Shown piece after piece: positions 62,746 through 64,000 of a stretch of DNA of 64,000 nt (positions are counted from its first letter, which is position 1; each line of letters opens with the position of its first letter). Source of the stretch: Lysinibacillus sp. JNUCC-52 (GTDB lineage: Bacteria > Bacillota > Bacilli > Bacillales_A > Planococcaceae); the NCBI RefSeq assembly GCF_015999545.1, contig NZ_CP065546.1, forward strand, positions 3,876,001 through 3,940,000, in the 5' to 3' direction. The notes under the pieces were generated by a model. The model made no database searches. It was not told where the DNA came from and saw only the letters and a program-made list of their open reading frames with translations. The position numbers and the translations under genes are program-made.

Positions 62746-64000
62746 ATGAAAAGACAGGATTTAATCGCACCAGAATGGTATAACATTGTTGAGGAGATTG
62801 AGAAGTATGCTCAGGACCCTTCTAAAAAAGCATTAATTGTTTATAACAATCATGAAGAAATTCAACATATTACATATGCAAATTTACTTGAAAAAGCAAA
62901 TCAGGCGGCCCATGTATTTACTTCGCAAGGACTAACAAAAGGTGATGTGCTTTTAGTAATGGTTCCAAGATCTGTTGAGGCATATATCGTATACATAGCA
63001 GCATTGAAAGCGGGCTTAACGATTATTCCAAGCTCAGAAATGTTGCGCACAAAGGATATTGAATACCGCATTACACATGCAAATGCCAAAGGAATAATTG
63101 CTTACGAGCCATATATTGAGCAATTTGATGAAGTAAATAATCTAAAGGGTATTTTGCAATATGTAATTGGTCATGCGCATGCCCCATGGCAACCGTTGCT
63201 TGAAAAAATGGAGGAGCATCCTACAAACTATACGAATCCTACACCAACAAAAAGTACAGACACTGCTTTTTTAGCCTATACAAGTGGAACAACGGGCAAT
63301 CCTAAAGCAGCTGTTCATACGCATAGCTGGGGTTATGCTCATTTACGGACAACAGCACCAAATTGGTTAGGTGTACAAGAAAATGATATAGTATGGGCTA
63401 CTGCGGCACCTGGATGGCAAAAATGGATTTGGAGTCCGTTCCTTGCAACTTTAGGCAGTGGTGCAACAGCCTTTGTCTATAAAGGCAAATTCGATGCATC
63501 AACTTATTTGTCGTTGCTTGAAAAATTTAAAGTAAATGTATTATGTTGTACACCGACAGAGTATCGATTTATGGCAGCACTCAATAATTTACAGGATTAT
63601 AATTTAAGCGAAATCCGCCAAGCAGTATCAGCGGGAGAACCATTGAATAGTGAAGTTGTAAAAGTGTTCTTAGAAACATTTGATATCCAGGTTCGAGATG
63701 GCTACGGACAAACTGAAAATACATTACTTGTAGGGACAATGGTTGGCATGGAAGCGCGCGTCGGGTCAATGGGGAAACCGACACCAGGAAATACAGTAGA
63801 AATAATCGACGACCTTGGAAATCCTGTGTCTGAAGGTGTAGTTGGGGATATTGCCGTGCATCGTGAAACACCTGCACTCTTTAAAAAATATTTCCAAGAT
63901 CCCGAACGCACGAGCCTACAATTCCGCGGAGAATGGTATATAACTGGAGACCGTGCATATAAAGATACCGATGGCTATTTTTGGTTTGAGGGCCGTGGAG
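62746..64000 (+). CDS. ytcI: acyl-CoA synthetase (AMP-forming), YtcI/MACS-like, 3' end outside window
   Basis: An open frame of 418 codons runs off the right edge. AAGGAGG lies before ATG 62746 (MKRQDLIAPEWYNIVEEIE). ATP-binding AYTSGTTGNPKAAVHTH, the acyl-site region APGWQKWIWSPF and RDGYGQTENTLLVG are the A3-A5 motifs of ANL ligases, and the last visible WYITGDRAYKDTDGYFWFEGRG leads to the hinge. It looks like the medium-chain/AcsA-related YtcI of B. subtilis, which lies near sspA there too. Substrate unknown. Confidence 0.88.
   Translation, partial: MKRQDLIAPEWYNIVEEIEKYAQDPSKKALIVYNNHEEIQHITYANLLEKANQAAHVFTSQGLTKGDVLLVMVPRSVEAYIVYIAALKAGLTIIPSSEMLRTKDIEYRITHANAKGIIAYEPYIEQFDEVNNLKGILQYVIGHAHAPWQPLLEKMEEHPTNYTNPTPTKSTDTAFLAYTSGTTGNPKAAVHTHSWGYAHLRTTAPNWLGVQENDIVWATAAPGWQKWIWSPFLATLGSGATAFVYKGKFDASTYLSLLEKFKVNVLCCTPTEYRFMAALNNLQDYNLSEIRQAVSAGEPLNSEVVKVFLETFDIQVRDGYGQTENTLLVGTMVGMEARVGSMGKPTPGNTVEIIDDLGNPVSEGVVGDIAVHRETPALFKKYFQDPERTSLQFRGEWYITGDRAYKDTDGYFWFEGRG

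Overview
The window is chromosomal DNA from a low-GC, endospore-forming Bacillaceae/Planococcaceae bacterium, most likely Lysinibacillus. Three lines of evidence support this. The D-amino-acid aminotransferase at 7847-8701 is nearly identical to the Lysinibacillus sphaericus enzyme as I remember it. A D-aspartate ligase (13939-15165) matches the L-Lys-D-Asp cross-bridge that gives the genus its name. An alpha/beta-type small acid-soluble spore protein (59829-60041) shows a spore former. I see no rRNA, tRNA, insertion sequence, prophage or CRISPR array. Gene order follows the Bacillus subtilis 'yt' region (ytgP, ytzG, ytzE, pepV, dat, ytlR, trmB, ytnP, ytoP, ytpQRS, murC, ytxGH, aroA, ccpA, acuCBA/acsA, tyrS, rpsD, ytrP, ytsP, hisJ, ezrA, nifZ, thiI, ssp, ytcI), with several lineage-specific insertions.

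Layout. 1-15.2 kb: end of an asparagine synthetase, MurJ-type flippase, RsuA-type pseudouridine synthase, a membrane diguanylate cyclase, an MFS exporter, ytzE, pepV, dat, a nuclease-fold-like protein with a lipid kinase, trmB, ytnP, an orphan PTS EIIC with a striking palindromic operator, and the D-Asp ligase. 15.2-15.7 kb: a 17-unit, 21-bp GC-rich tandem array. 15.7-31.2 kb: ytzB, ytoP, a DUF84 NTPase, a lipoprotein, ytpQ-ytpR, sftA with a very long linker, murC, the stress genes ytxG/ytxH, an FtsA-like protein with a repeat-rich tail, aroA and ccpA. 31.2-40.7 kb: acuABC divergent from acsA, then argCJBD behind tandem ARG boxes. 40.7-51.4 kb: an epimerase, a large class A PBP, T-box-controlled tyrS, a signal-less BtuF-like protein, an iron-type alcohol dehydrogenase, gsiB, a HELGH protein and rpsD. 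51.8-64 kb: dgcP, ytsP-hisJ, ezrA, iscS-thiI, an ssp gene, the TPP-riboswitch operon thiM-thiD-thiE, and the start of a ytcI-type acyl-CoA synthetase.

Several groups of genes work together. Cell-wall synthesis is prominent: flippase, D-amino-acid aminotransferase, D-Asp ligase, MurC and a class A PBP. Acetate metabolism is represented by AcsA with its acetylation/deacetylation regulators AcuA and AcuC, and CcpA is encoded nearby. The sulfur-transfer pair IscS-ThiI lies close to a thiamine salvage operon. Regulation visible in the sequence includes a tyrosyl T-box, a TPP riboswitch with its terminator, ARG boxes, two sigma-B-like promoters (gsiB, ytxG) and a sigma-G-like promoter (ssp). Most of the window is ordinary core genome. 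The unusual parts are the 21-bp array, a three-half-site operator in front of the orphan EIIC, two families of dispersed intergenic repeats, and a few atypical proteins: FtsA-like with beta-grasp-like repeats, cytosolic BtuF-like, and the HELGH protein.
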